From assembly GCA_041391765.1 (NCBI GenBank), contig JAWKNJ010000038.1, forward strand, positions 1-57,650: a DNA stretch of 57,650 bases. The letters are read 5' to 3'. Of this stretch, positions 43,345-51,753 are shown piece by piece. The notes beneath the pieces were generated by a model. The model was given only the letters and a program-made list of their open reading frames with translations. It searched no databases and was not told where the DNA came from. The position numbers and the translations under genes were made by a program. Positions within the stretch are counted from its first letter, which is position 1, and each line of letters begins with the position of its first letter. This stretch comes from SHAN690 sp041391765. GTDB taxonomy: Bacteria; Bacteroidota; Bacteroidia; Flavobacteriales_G; Salibacteraceae.

Positions 43345-46269
43345 ATGCTACGAATCATGCTTAGACGATCAACATTCTCGCTCATTCTTATTTTCTCCGT
43401 TCACCTATCCACCGCACAGAACAATCAGTGGACGTGGATGGATGGGCATACGACAAGAAATAATACAGGTGATTATCCTATCCTGCGAAATCCGGGATCA
43501 CGCAGTGAATCCGCAACCTGGACAGATACCTCCGGTAACTTTTGGCTATTTGGTGGGTTCGGGCTTGATTTTGACGGTAGCCTTGGGCGCATGAATGATC
43601 TGTGGAAGTACAACACCTCAACGGATGCTTGGACTTGGATGACCGGAAGCAACAGCACATACGAACACGGATCTTATGGCACACAGGGAACGGCCGCTGC
43701 TTCAATACTCGGGAGCAAGGCAGAAGCTAGCTGGGTAGATAACGCTGGTAACTTATGGCTCTTTGGCGGCTTCGGATACGCTGCAAGCGGCAGCTGGGGT
43801 GACCTGAACGACCTATGGAAATACGATCCCTCCACGAACCAATGGACATGGATGAAGGGAAGTAACGTGCTTAATGCGAGTGCCACATACGGTACACTCG
43901 GCACAGCCGCTGCTCCAAACACACCCGGAGCGCGTGAAGGTTCCGTCACCTGGACTGATGACTCGGGTGATCTATGGCTTTTTGGCGGATGGGGATATGA
44001 TGCTAGCGGTAGCAGCGGATACTTGAATGACGTATGGAGGTATAGCCCATCTACCAACCAATGGACATGGATAAAAGGCAGTAGTTCAATCAATCCAAGC
44101 GGAAGCTACGGCACCTTAGGCACGGCCTCCGCTTCCAATACACCTGGAGGACGCGGTGGCGCAGTGAGTTGGACAGATGCGCAAGGCAACTTTTGGCTCT
44201 TTGGTGGATATAATAACTTCAATTACAGAAACGACCTTTGGAAATATAATCCCTCTACAAACCAATGGACATGGATGAAGGGAAGCAGCGGCTTAAACCA
44301 AAACGGAATACATGGCACGCAAGGCACGGCCGCGAGCACAAACACCCCCGGAGCCAGGTATGCTTCCGCAGGATGGGCGGATACCTTAGGCAATTTATGG
44401 CTCTTTGGAGGATACGGTTGCCCGGGAGGTTCAACAAGCAGTACCGGTAATCTAAACGACCTCTGGAAGTATGACACCACCACCAATGAATGGACCTGGA
44501 TGAAGGGGAGTGGAGGTTGGAACCAAAACGGTACCTACGGCACTCAGGGTACATCCGCAAACGCCAACACACCGGGAGGAAGAGAAAAACCAGCGGCTTG
44601 GTTAGATACCTCCGGCAATTTATGGCTCTTTGCCGGATACGGATACCCGGCCACCGGTAGCACCAGTGGATACCTGAACGACCTTTGGAAGTATAGTCCA
44701 ACCATTAACCGATGGACATGGATCAAGGGTAGTAACAGCACTTTCCAAGACGGAATCTATGGCAAGAAAGGGAGCGAGTATGGTCAACCCGGTCCGCGCT
44801 ACGTTGCTGCAAACTGGATAGATTCCTTAGGCAATTTTTGGCTCTTTGGGGGGCATGGATACGGCCGACACAACGTCAGCACCGGAAAGTTAGAGGACCT
44901 TTGGAAATACGAGCCATCCATCAACCGATGGACGTGGGTGAAGGGCAGCAACAGCACCAACCAAGGCGCAACATATGGTACCCTTGGAACCGCGGCTGTA
45001 TCCAATACACCTGGCGGACGCTCGGGCTCTGCGGCTTTGACTGATACCTTAGGCAATCTTTGGCTCTTTGGGGGAAATAGTAATTCTGCCCGTCACAACG
45101 ACCTTTGGAAATATGATCTTTCTACGAACCAATGGACCTGGATTAAGGGCAGCAACAGTGCAAACCAAAATGGAATATATGGAACCCAAGGGACCGCCTC
45201 TTCGACTAACACCCCGGGTGCAAGACATGAATTGATGAGTTGGAAAGATGCCTCGGGCAATTTTTGGCTTTTTGGTGGACACGGGTATGCTGCCACTGGT
45301 GGCGCAGGCTATCTGAATGACCTTTGGAAGTATGACCCATCTATAAATCAATGGACATGGATGAAGGGTAACAACGCGATCAACCAGAGTGGATCTTACG
45401 GCACTCAAGGCATAGCTGCCTCTACCAATAACCCAAGCGCGCGTCTGGGCTCAGCCACCTGGACCGACACCTTGGGCAACCTGTGGCTCTTTGGTGGACT
45501 AAGGAACGGAGGAGAACTGAACGACCTTTGGAAGTATGACCCATCCACCAACGAATGGACATGGGTGAAGGGCAGCAATACCATCGACCAAAATGGAACG
45601 TATGGCACGCAGGGAATAGCTTCTTATTCTAACAATCCGGGGGCAAGGCGTTATTCTGTAGGTTGGACAGACACCTCGGGTAACTTTTGGCTCTTTGGGG
45701 GATTGGGATTAGGCGCGACCTCTACTTTGGTTGATGCATTGAATGATCTCTGGAAATATTATCCCTCATCAAATCAATGGGTATGGGTGAAGGGAAGCAG
45801 TAGTACAAACCAAATAGGCACATACGGCACCCAAGGATCAGCCTCTTCCACCAACACTCCGGGCGCGCGTTATGCTTCTGCGACCTGGATAAATAATGCT
45901 GGTGCTTTGTGGCTCTTTGGAGGAGTCGGACACCCGGCAACCTCCGGCACTGGATACCTCAGTGACCTGTGGCGCTATCATGGCGACACCTGCAACGCCC
46001 CCGCTGCACCCACAAACACCACCGTGACATCGAACCTGATCATTTGCGCTGGCGACAGCACCACACTCAGTGCCAGCGGCAGTGGAGACTTGATCTGGTA
46101 TGCCTCAGACACCAGCGCAATCGCGTTGGACTCGAAGCACCTTCACAACACCAGCACTCGCAGATACCACCACCTTTTTTGTGGAGAGCTACACCTGCGC
46201 TCCAGGCGCCAGAATTGGCATCACGGTGATAGTGAATCCTGTACCCGAGCTGAACATTTCCTCCAGTGA
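43345..46269 (+). CDS. Kelch-repeat giant surface protein, N-terminal part (frameshift near 46,130)
   Basis: 974 codons with a signal peptide (RSTFSLILIFSVHLSTAQ). Twelve Kelch-type repeats of about 65-75 residues follow, each with a core like SGNFWLFGG, then LNDLWKYDPSTNQWTWMKG and a spacer NTPGAR. Twelve blades would make two six-bladed propellers or an extended array. After the repeats an immunoglobulin-like PKD/SprB region begins (ICAGDSTTLSASGSG). The frame then breaks near 46,130, and the remaining codons to 46269 are out of frame. The true gene continues in the frame annotated at 46100-47608, giving about 1,420 residues. Confidence 0.85.
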   Translation: MLRIMLRRSTFSLILIFSVHLSTAQNNQWTWMDGHTTRNNTGDYPILRNPGSRSESATWTDTSGNFWLFGGFGLDFDGSLGRMNDLWKYNTSTDAWTWMTGSNSTYEHGSYGTQGTAAASILGSKAEASWVDNAGNLWLFGGFGYAASGSWGDLNDLWKYDPSTNQWTWMKGSNVLNASATYGTLGTAAAPNTPGAREGSVTWTDDSGDLWLFGGWGYDASGSSGYLNDVWRYSPSTNQWTWIKGSSSINPSGSYGTLGTASASNTPGGRGGAVSWTDAQGNFWLFGGYNNFNYRNDLWKYNPSTNQWTWMKGSSGLNQNGIHGTQGTAASTNTPGARYASAGWADTLGNLWLFGGYGCPGGSTSSTGNLNDLWKYDTTTNEWTWMKGSGGWNQNGTYGTQGTSANANTPGGREKPAAWLDTSGNLWLFAGYGYPATGSTSGYLNDLWKYSPTINRWTWIKGSNSTFQDGIYGKKGSEYGQPGPRYVAANWIDSLGNFWLFGGHGYGRHNVSTGKLEDLWKYEPSINRWTWVKGSNSTNQGATYGTLGTAAVSNTPGGRSGSAALTDTLGNLWLFGGNSNSARHNDLWKYDLSTNQWTWIKGSNSANQNGIYGTQGTASSTNTPGARHELMSWKDASGNFWLFGGHGYAATGGAGYLNDLWKYDPSINQWTWMKGNNAINQSGSYGTQGIAASTNNPSARLGSATWTDTLGNLWLFGGLRNGGELNDLWKYDPSTNEWTWVKGSNTIDQNGTYGTQGIASYSNNPGARRYSVGWTDTSGNFWLFGGLGLGATSTLVDALNDLWKYYPSSNQWVWVKGSSSTNQIGTYGTQGSASSTNTPGARYASATWINNAGALWLFGGVGHPATSGTGYLSDLWRYHGDTCNAPAAPTNTTVTSNLIICAGDSTTLSASGSGDLIWYASDTSAIALDSKHLHNTSTRRYHHLFCGELHLRSRRQNWHHGDSESCTRAEHFLQ

Positions 46270-47608
46270 CTCAAACGACATCATTTGCAACAGTGATAGC
46301 ATAACGTTAATTGATAGTGGCGGCTATAGCTATGCGTGGAGTGGAGGAGTGGTGAATGGTGTATCCTTCATCCCTTCCGTATCGCAATGGTACTCAGTAA
46401 CCGCTACCTCTGGTGAGGGTTGCACAGCAGAGGACAGTATATTCATAACCGTTGCTGATTTACCCATATTGAGTCTAGCCGGTGTAGACATTGCGTGCTT
46501 TTTAGGAAAAACGGGGGAAGCTTCAGCAAACGTCACCTCAGGAACAACACCGTATTCCTATGCATGGAGCAATAGCGACACAACATCCACCATTACAGCG
46601 CTGGTTGCCGGCAGCTATTCCATCACGGTTACAGACAGCAATGGATGCATAGCCGAAGACTCGGTTACCCTTACTGAACCGAGCTTTCTTCTGCTAACAC
46701 AGAATATTCTTTCCACAGTCCAGTGTTTTGGCGGTAACGATGGCAGCGCTTCCATCACGGCATCAGGCGGAACACCGGGCTATAGCTATGCATGGAACAC
46801 AGGCGCAACGGTGAGCACCATCTCCAACGTCACTGCCGGAACATATACGGTGACCGTGACCGATGCCAATGGGTGTACCAACACATCCGCCATGTCAATC
46901 ACCCAGCCGCAGGTGCTCAATGCAAACCTGAACACAACACATGAGGTTTGTTTGGGTGAAATGAATGGCAGCATCGCTGTTAATGCATTTGGAGGAACGC
47001 AGCCTTACGCTTACCTGTGGAGTAACACGCAGGTCTCAGCAACAGCAATAAATCTTCAGCCCGGCAATTACACCGTGACGATAACAGATGATCACGATTG
47101 CCTAACAATCAAGAATGCCACGGTCAACCCTGGAAATCCACTTCCAACACCGGATCTTGGTGCGGACACCATCGTCACCAACGGTCAGTCGATCACACTG
47201 GATGCAGGTAACTTTGACAGCTACAACTGGCAAGATGGTTCATCCGCACAAACCTTCACAGCCACAGTGTCTGGCACATATTGGGTACAAGCCTTTGATG
47301 ACGATGGCTGCATGGGAGCAGACACCATCAACGTAACGATCTGGCCGACAGGAATCAACGAAGGTTTGAGTCGATCCATCAGCATCTATCCGAATCCTGC
47401 ACAAGACCGTGTGCACGTAAGAGCGGAAGTCAGCGAAGGCATCATTCACCTCAGGCTGGAAAATGCCATGGGACAGGTGATTTCCACCACTTCGATGGCA
47501 GGTAACTCGATTTCTGACATTGAATTGGGCTCTGCATCCGGAGTGTACATTTTGTACTGTACTGATGCAATGGGGAAATCCTCATCACACAAGGTAATCA
47601 AGGAATAA
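46100..47608 (+). CDS. SprB-like repeats and T9SS sorting domain, C-terminal part of the Kelch gene
   Basis: The meaningful frame starts near 46,130 (STFTTPALADTTTFFVESY), in line with the Kelch frame after a single-base correction; the preceding codons are out of frame. It has an Ig-like unit, then SprB-type repeats (GTTPYSYAWSNSDTTSTITA, GTPGYSYAWNTGATVSTIS, GTQPYAYLWSNTQ), each closing with a YTVTVTDANGC-like segment. Another Ig-like unit follows. A T9SS sorting domain starts SISIYPNPAQDRV and ends SSHKVIKE. SprB-type repeats occur in Bacteroidota gliding adhesins. The whole protein is probably an exported adhesin-like surface protein. Confidence 0.85.
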   Translation: MPQTPAQSRWTRSTFTTPALADTTTFFVESYTCAPGARIGITVIVNPVPELNISSSDSNDIICNSDSITLIDSGGYSYAWSGGVVNGVSFIPSVSQWYSVTATSGEGCTAEDSIFITVADLPILSLAGVDIACFLGKTGEASANVTSGTTPYSYAWSNSDTTSTITALVAGSYSITVTDSNGCIAEDSVTLTEPSFLLLTQNILSTVQCFGGNDGSASITASGGTPGYSYAWNTGATVSTISNVTAGTYTVTVTDANGCTNTSAMSITQPQVLNANLNTTHEVCLGEMNGSIAVNAFGGTQPYAYLWSNTQVSATAINLQPGNYTVTITDDHDCLTIKNATVNPGNPLPTPDLGADTIVTNGQSITLDAGNFDSYNWQDGSSAQTFTATVSGTYWVQAFDDDGCMGADTINVTIWPTGINEGLSRSISIYPNPAQDRVHVRAEVSEGIIHLRLENAMGQVISTTSMAGNSISDIELGSASGVYILYCTDAMGKSSSHKVIKE

Positions 47609-48347
47609 AACGTGCGATTTCCATGGAGCTTCTGCTTAGGCCGGTAGAGAGCGCTCCACAGAATTGAACTCCTGAGCTAACTACCAGTGCTTCGTCCGCT
47701 GGTAGCTCAACCACATTTGGCAACACAACTGGCAATAGAGTAGAGGGAAGATCCTCATCAATAGGCCAAATTGGTGTTTTCTTCATGCCGAAAAGTCCGC
47801 GGTGCGGGCTACCTGGCCGCTGATAACAGCCGCTAGCAGCATCATACGCATATGTCCCAAGGGCAGCAACACCCACAACCAGCTGAAAATGTGTGGATCC
47901 GGCAGGAATGTGCAGCAATTTCTCAGGCGAAAACTGAGAAACGTGGGCATAAACCGTATTCCGCGGCTCGTTACACATTATGTTAAATAAAGTAAGGGGC
48001 GTTTCTGCAGAACGGGTAAAGGCAAATCCTTCCAGGGAAGCGCCATTGGTGGGTAAATTCAACGTTCGTTGACCGGCAGGGCCAATGTCTTGCTTGAGCA
48101 CGTTCAGCATAGCAGCCGTCAATCGCGCAGAAACATAAGGATCAGTGTAGCCTGCCAACATTGGAGCCATAGCCACACGTAAATCCTTAGCCGCCATGGA
48201 TGCTACACCAAATTCGCGCATATTCTGGCGCATACGTTCAAATGCTGGTGCTCTGGCATAGCGCTCCTTGCCAACACGTCCAATGGAGCGAACCACATGC
48301 TGATCTCCAAGTTTATAAAAACACAAACGGCCAAGCTTGCCGTTCAA
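47598..48347 (-). CDS. Conserved Bacteroidota protein of unknown function
   Basis: A 249-residue soluble protein with the pattern KLGRLCFYKLGDQHVVRSIG at the start, then FERMRQNMREFGVASMAAKDL and YVSARLTAAML. I recall this arrangement in many uncharacterised Flavobacteriia and Sphingobacteriia proteins, often in several copies per genome. The second half contains APAGSTHFQLVVGV-like strands (IPAGSTHFQLVVGVAALGTY), suggesting a beta-rich domain. It overlaps the convergent Kelch/T9SS gene by 11 bases. Function unknown. Confidence 0.7.
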   Translation of the reverse strand: MNGKLGRLCFYKLGDQHVVRSIGRVGKERYARAPAFERMRQNMREFGVASMAAKDLRVAMAPMLAGYTDPYVSARLTAAMLNVLKQDIGPAGQRTLNLPTNGASLEGFAFTRSAETPLTLFNIMCNEPRNTVYAHVSQFSPEKLLHIPAGSTHFQLVVGVAALGTYAYDAASGCYQRPGSPHRGLFGMKKTPIWPIDEDLPSTLLPVVLPNVVELPADEALVVSSGVQFCGALSTGLSRSSMEIARFIP

Positions 48348-48652
48348 TTGTATCGGTCATCTGTACGTGGGCATAATCCAATCACGTCAGTGCATGCGAG
48401 TTTATTGCACGTTAGTTCATAATAAAGCCAAGGTTGACTCGGGGTAAAGCGCACTTAACTGGCACACTGATTCCGATCAGCGCCAACTCCAAGGAATACC
48501 GTGGAGCCATTTGTGCACAGATAAACGAATCCGCTCAATATAACTACTTGATATACAGATGCTGGCTTCACGTGAAACATCATAATTTATATTATGTTAA
48601 GTATGGTTCTGATGCGCCTAACCTATATTCACAATTCTGAATAACTAAACAC
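48348..48652. other. Intergenic region with an AT-rich palindrome
   Basis: About 305 bases without a supported gene. CATAAT-TTAT-ATTATG at 48581-48596 is a perfect hairpin or operator-like palindrome about 57 bases before the TonB-domain ATG. A 68-codon frame at 48434-48640 has no recognisable features and is not called. Confidence 0.4.
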
Positions 48653-49054
48653 ATGATTCGTACAATACTTATTCTCACCCTCCTTTATCCCACATTCCTT
48701 TTTGCACAAAACGGAACCGCATCCAACTCCAATGATTCTGTCTTTTACATAGTTGAGAAGCTGCCGGAATTTCCAGGTGGCCAAGAAGGACTCATTCGTC
48801 ATTTAAAGCAGAATACAAAATACCCCGCCAAGGCTAAAAAGAAGAAAATCACCGGCAAAGTAGTTGTTCAATTCATGATCGACACGAACGGCCGTGTGAA
48901 CATGGACAGCGCGAGCGTTATAGAACCTGTTCACCCCTTGTTGGACCAAGAAGCACTTCGCGTGGTGAGTATTATGCCCGTTTGGAAACCTGGCACGCAG
49001 CGCGGTAAACCTGTAAACGTTTATTACAAGCTGCCGTTCAACTTCAAACTATAG
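48653..49054 (+). CDS. TonB C-terminal domain protein
   Basis: A 133-residue exported protein. The signal peptide ILILTLLYPTFLFAQ is followed after a short linker by a TonB C-terminal domain (about 35-133): EFPGGQEGLIRHLKQNTKYP, GKVVVQFMIDTNGRV and VWKPGTQRGKPVNVYYKLP. Unlike a classical TonB it lacks a proline-rich spacer and appears cleaved rather than membrane-anchored. It may act as a periplasmic partner rather than an ExbBD-driven energy transducer. Confidence 0.88.
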   Translation: MIRTILILTLLYPTFLFAQNGTASNSNDSVFYIVEKLPEFPGGQEGLIRHLKQNTKYPAKAKKKKITGKVVVQFMIDTNGRVNMDSASVIEPVHPLLDQEALRVVSIMPVWKPGTQRGKPVNVYYKLPFNFKL

Positions 49055-49065
49055 CTCGATTGTCT

Positions 49066-49857
49066 TTAAAAAACATCGAAGTAATAGATCTCCGATCCGT
49101 CATCGATCTCAATATACCAATAGAACCCATCGTAGTATCCATAACCCTCAATTGTCACAGATCCGGTCTGCTGTGATGGAATGTCGAAATTCTCCGTATC
49201 CGAAAACTCTAAGTAAACATTGGTAAACGTGTTTGATCCAAACTCAAAATCAAAGTCGAGCATGTTCAGGCCATCATTGTTCTTAGAAAATGAAATCAGC
49301 GCATAAGCCGCATAACTGCCATCGCTTTTATAATACCAGTAGCCTTCGATATCACCATCATCGATGTACTTTTCAATGACCTTGTTCTCGCAATACGTGC
49401 CATTTGTCCACATGTTGCAGTTGCAAGTACCACTCTCACATGGTTGACCATTTTGGCATGTTACCGTATCACATGGATCTTGTTGAACAACAGGAATCTC
49501 GCAGCGATCGCCAGTAAACCCTGAGGGACAGTTACACTTGCCGTCTTCACATTCTCCACCGTTCCTGCAATTTGGATTTTCCGTAATGCACAAGTCTTCA
49601 ATTTGGCAATTAGCACCACTGAATCCTTCTGGGCAATTACACTCACCGGAACTGCAAGTACCACCATTCTGACAAGCGATGTCGCGCGTGATGCATCGGT
49701 CTTCGATCTCACATCGATCTCCGGAATATCCATCGATGCATTGACACTCCCCTTTTTCACAAGAGCTTCCGTTGATGCAGGTTATTTCTTTACACTGGTC
49801 ACAACCGGCCATGAATAAGGTAATGACCGCTATTACAGATAGTAAGTATTTACTCAT
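49066..49857 (-). CDS. EGF-like repeat lipoprotein
   Basis: A 263-residue predicted lipoprotein (VIAVITLFMAGC). Four EGF-like modules follow (about residues 20-155). Each has six cysteines in patterns such as CQNGGTCSSGECNCPEGF and CRNGGECEDGKCNCPSGF. The C-terminal ~100 residues form an acidic beta-rich domain (DDGDIEGYWYYKSDG, SVTIEGYGYYDGFYWYIE). EGF-like modules are uncommon in bacteria and suggest protein-protein or surface contact. The neighbouring 49916-50416 protein has the same plan with one module, so the two are likely paralogous. Confidence 0.85.
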   Translation of the reverse strand: MSKYLLSVIAVITLFMAGCDQCKEITCINGSSCEKGECQCIDGYSGDRCEIEDRCITRDIACQNGGTCSSGECNCPEGFSGANCQIEDLCITENPNCRNGGECEDGKCNCPSGFTGDRCEIPVVQQDPCDTVTCQNGQPCESGTCNCNMWTNGTYCENKVIEKYIDDGDIEGYWYYKSDGSYAAYALISFSKNNDGLNMLDFDFEFGSNTFTNVYLEFSDTENFDIPSQQTGSVTIEGYGYYDGFYWYIEIDDGSEIYYFDVF

Positions 49858-49915
49858 GATTTTTAGTATTGATCGAACTAAGGACGAATTTATACAGCAA
49901 AAGATAGCCAGATGA

Positions 49916-50416
49916 CTATTGCATATCGCTTTTCACCTTGGCGCCAGAAAAATTAAACACCCACTCATCAGACAAAAAGTCTTCTCCATCACTTTTTACC
50001 TCAGCAAATCGCAGGTTAAGGGTTTCCAACGAATACTCTCCTACCCCGTTGATAACCAGCGTATCCTTATCCAAAACCAGCGATTGAACCGGTATAGTTA
50101 GCGTGGAGTCCGTTTCAAATTCCATGTAAAACCCATAGTCAACAATCATTCGATTAGGTATCTCCTGGTCAGCCTCAAGATTCAGCTCTAAACTCTTAGG
50201 TCCATGCACTCCTTCATCATCACCGAAGTATTGCCCCTCATAGTTCCGATTGAATAACAATTGACATCGTTCCCCGCTATACCATTTAGTGCAAATGCAT
50301 TGCCCCTCGTAGCAATAACCACTATCTCCGCAATTAGTTCTGCGGCAAGAATCTCCGCATGACTCAAGCGTATAGAGTGTTGCCAATAATAAAAGAGACG
50401 TAAGTAATTGTTTCAT
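49916..50416 (-). CDS. EGF-like lipoprotein, single module
   Basis: A 166-residue predicted lipoprotein (LLLLATLYTLESC) with a single EGF-like module (CRRTNCGDSGYCYEGQCICT, then GERCQ) and a beta-rich C-terminal domain (NYEGQYFGDDEGVHGPKSLE). It lies 58 bases upstream of the four-module paralogue in the same direction and may be co-transcribed with it. Function unknown. Confidence 0.8.
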   Translation of the reverse strand: MKQLLTSLLLLATLYTLESCGDSCRRTNCGDSGYCYEGQCICTKWYSGERCQLLFNRNYEGQYFGDDEGVHGPKSLELNLEADQEIPNRMIVDYGFYMEFETDSTLTIPVQSLVLDKDTLVINGVGEYSLETLNLRFAEVKSDGEDFLSDEWVFNFSGAKVKSDMQ

Positions 50417-50443
50417 TCTGAGCTAGCCGACAAAATTATGTAA

Positions 50444-50476
50444 TAAAAAAGGGACTTGATATCTCAAATCCCTTTC
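50444..50476 (-). terminator. Intrinsic terminator of the TPR gene
   Basis: Minus strand: AAAGGGA with TTGA, loop GATA, then TCAA and TCCCTTT, ending in a T run. It lies just beyond the TPR gene stop. Confidence 0.8.
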
Positions 50477-50499
50477 AAACTAGTAGTCTTAATGAAACT

Positions 50500-51711
50500 T
50501 TAATTTTCCAACTTCTCCTTAATGGCGTTGAACTTATCCATCTGATTGGTTCTCGCATAGATCACCTTCAACGATTCCATCGTCTGACGATCTGTTGGAT
50601 TCAAGTTGTGGGCCTTTTCCAAATAAGGAAGCGAAATTTGCAACTGTGCCTCAGCCTCGGTTTTGGCCGCCTTATACTTTTTGTCATCAAGAATGTTGTT
50701 GGCCTCATTCAACATTTCGGCTCCACGGTTATAATACAATGCACCCAAGCTATAGTTTCCATCAAAGTTCTCAGGATCCAACTCAATCACCTTTTTGTAG
50801 TCGGCCTCAGCTTTTGCATAGGTTTCATTCGCAGCAGCTGCATCACCATTCTTTCTTTGCTCTGCTTGCTTATTGTCTAGAATGATTCCTCTGGCATATA
50901 ATAAAGCCTTGTTAGATGGCTCGTTTTGAACGGCCAAGTTCAAATTCTCCAATGCTTTATCATACTCCTTTGAATCGATGTAAATATTGATTTCCTCCTG
51001 TATAATCTGCTGATTGTTCGGAAGCTTTGCTCTCGCTTCCTTCAACTTCGCCATGTATGCATCCTTATTGCCTGATTCAGAATACATGTGAAGTAGGTCT
51101 AGGAACGCTTGCTCAGTTTTGAAATTTAGATTGATGCATTCACCCAGGTATTTCTCAGCGTTGGTGGCATCTTTTCCAAACTTATAACTCAATCCTGCAT
51201 TATATGCGGCCAGTGTATCAACTTGACCATATTGCTTTTTGATATCATAACACTTAGCGAACATCTCACCTGCTTGTCCAAACTCCTTTTCATTGTAGTG
51301 CTCCACCCCTTCTTGATACGCCCACTTAGACATCTCAGCATGGTGCTGCTTCACTTCGTTCATGTTGATCTTCTTACTTCCAAGCGCAATGGCTTTTTCA
51401 TATGACTCAATCGATGTCTTAACCGCACCTTTCTTATGCTCAGCAAGTTCAGGATAAAGAGCAGCTCCCGTTTTGTCGTTCTTAACAAATGAGTTTTTAT
51501 AGATGTTTTCGTATATCTGACCACGGTAATACCACGTCTTCGCATCTGCCATGGTTTTTTCATTGGTCGTGGCCGGTTCGATTTCCGCTTTCGCCTTAAT
51601 CAACTCATTGTCATTCATGTAGTTGTAGGCATTCAAAACTTTTGCCGGCTGCGCCATTACAAACGCAGAACTCACACAGAATAATCCGGCAACAAGTGCT
51701 TGTTTAGTCAT
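50500..51711 (-). CDS. Exported TPR-repeat protein
   Basis: A 403-residue protein with a signal peptide (LVAGLFCVSSAFVMAQ) and a series of tetratricopeptide repeats: TWYYRGQIYENIYKNS, AYNAGLSYKFGKDATNAEKY, LENLNLAVQNEPSNKALLYA, and EADYKKVIELDPENFDGNYS with LGALYYNRGAEM. The helical solenoid typically serves as a docking platform in the periplasm or at the outer membrane. It stops 43 bases after the gyrA stop (read on the minus strand) and has its own terminator. Confidence 0.88.
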   Translation of the reverse strand: MTKQALVAGLFCVSSAFVMAQPAKVLNAYNYMNDNELIKAKAEIEPATTNEKTMADAKTWYYRGQIYENIYKNSFVKNDKTGAALYPELAEHKKGAVKTSIESYEKAIALGSKKINMNEVKQHHAEMSKWAYQEGVEHYNEKEFGQAGEMFAKCYDIKKQYGQVDTLAAYNAGLSYKFGKDATNAEKYLGECINLNFKTEQAFLDLLHMYSESGNKDAYMAKLKEARAKLPNNQQIIQEEINIYIDSKEYDKALENLNLAVQNEPSNKALLYARGIILDNKQAEQRKNGDAAAANETYAKAEADYKKVIELDPENFDGNYSLGALYYNRGAEMLNEANNILDDKKYKAAKTEAEAQLQISLPYLEKAHNLNPTDRQTMESLKVIYARTNQMDKFNAIKEKLEN

Positions 51712-51753
51712 TCTTTGAAATTTTGGTCAAAAATAACCAATCAGTTGGCTTTA

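Noticed and set aside
43345..46000. Regular spacing of similar DNA segments suggesting a CRISPR or satellite array
   Set aside because: The repeats are in-frame Kelch units of a protein and are degenerate at DNA level. There are no short exact repeats with unique spacers.
48434..48640. 68-codon plus-strand frame before the TonB-domain gene
   Set aside because: No signal, domain or good start context. It lies in AT-rich promoter sequence.
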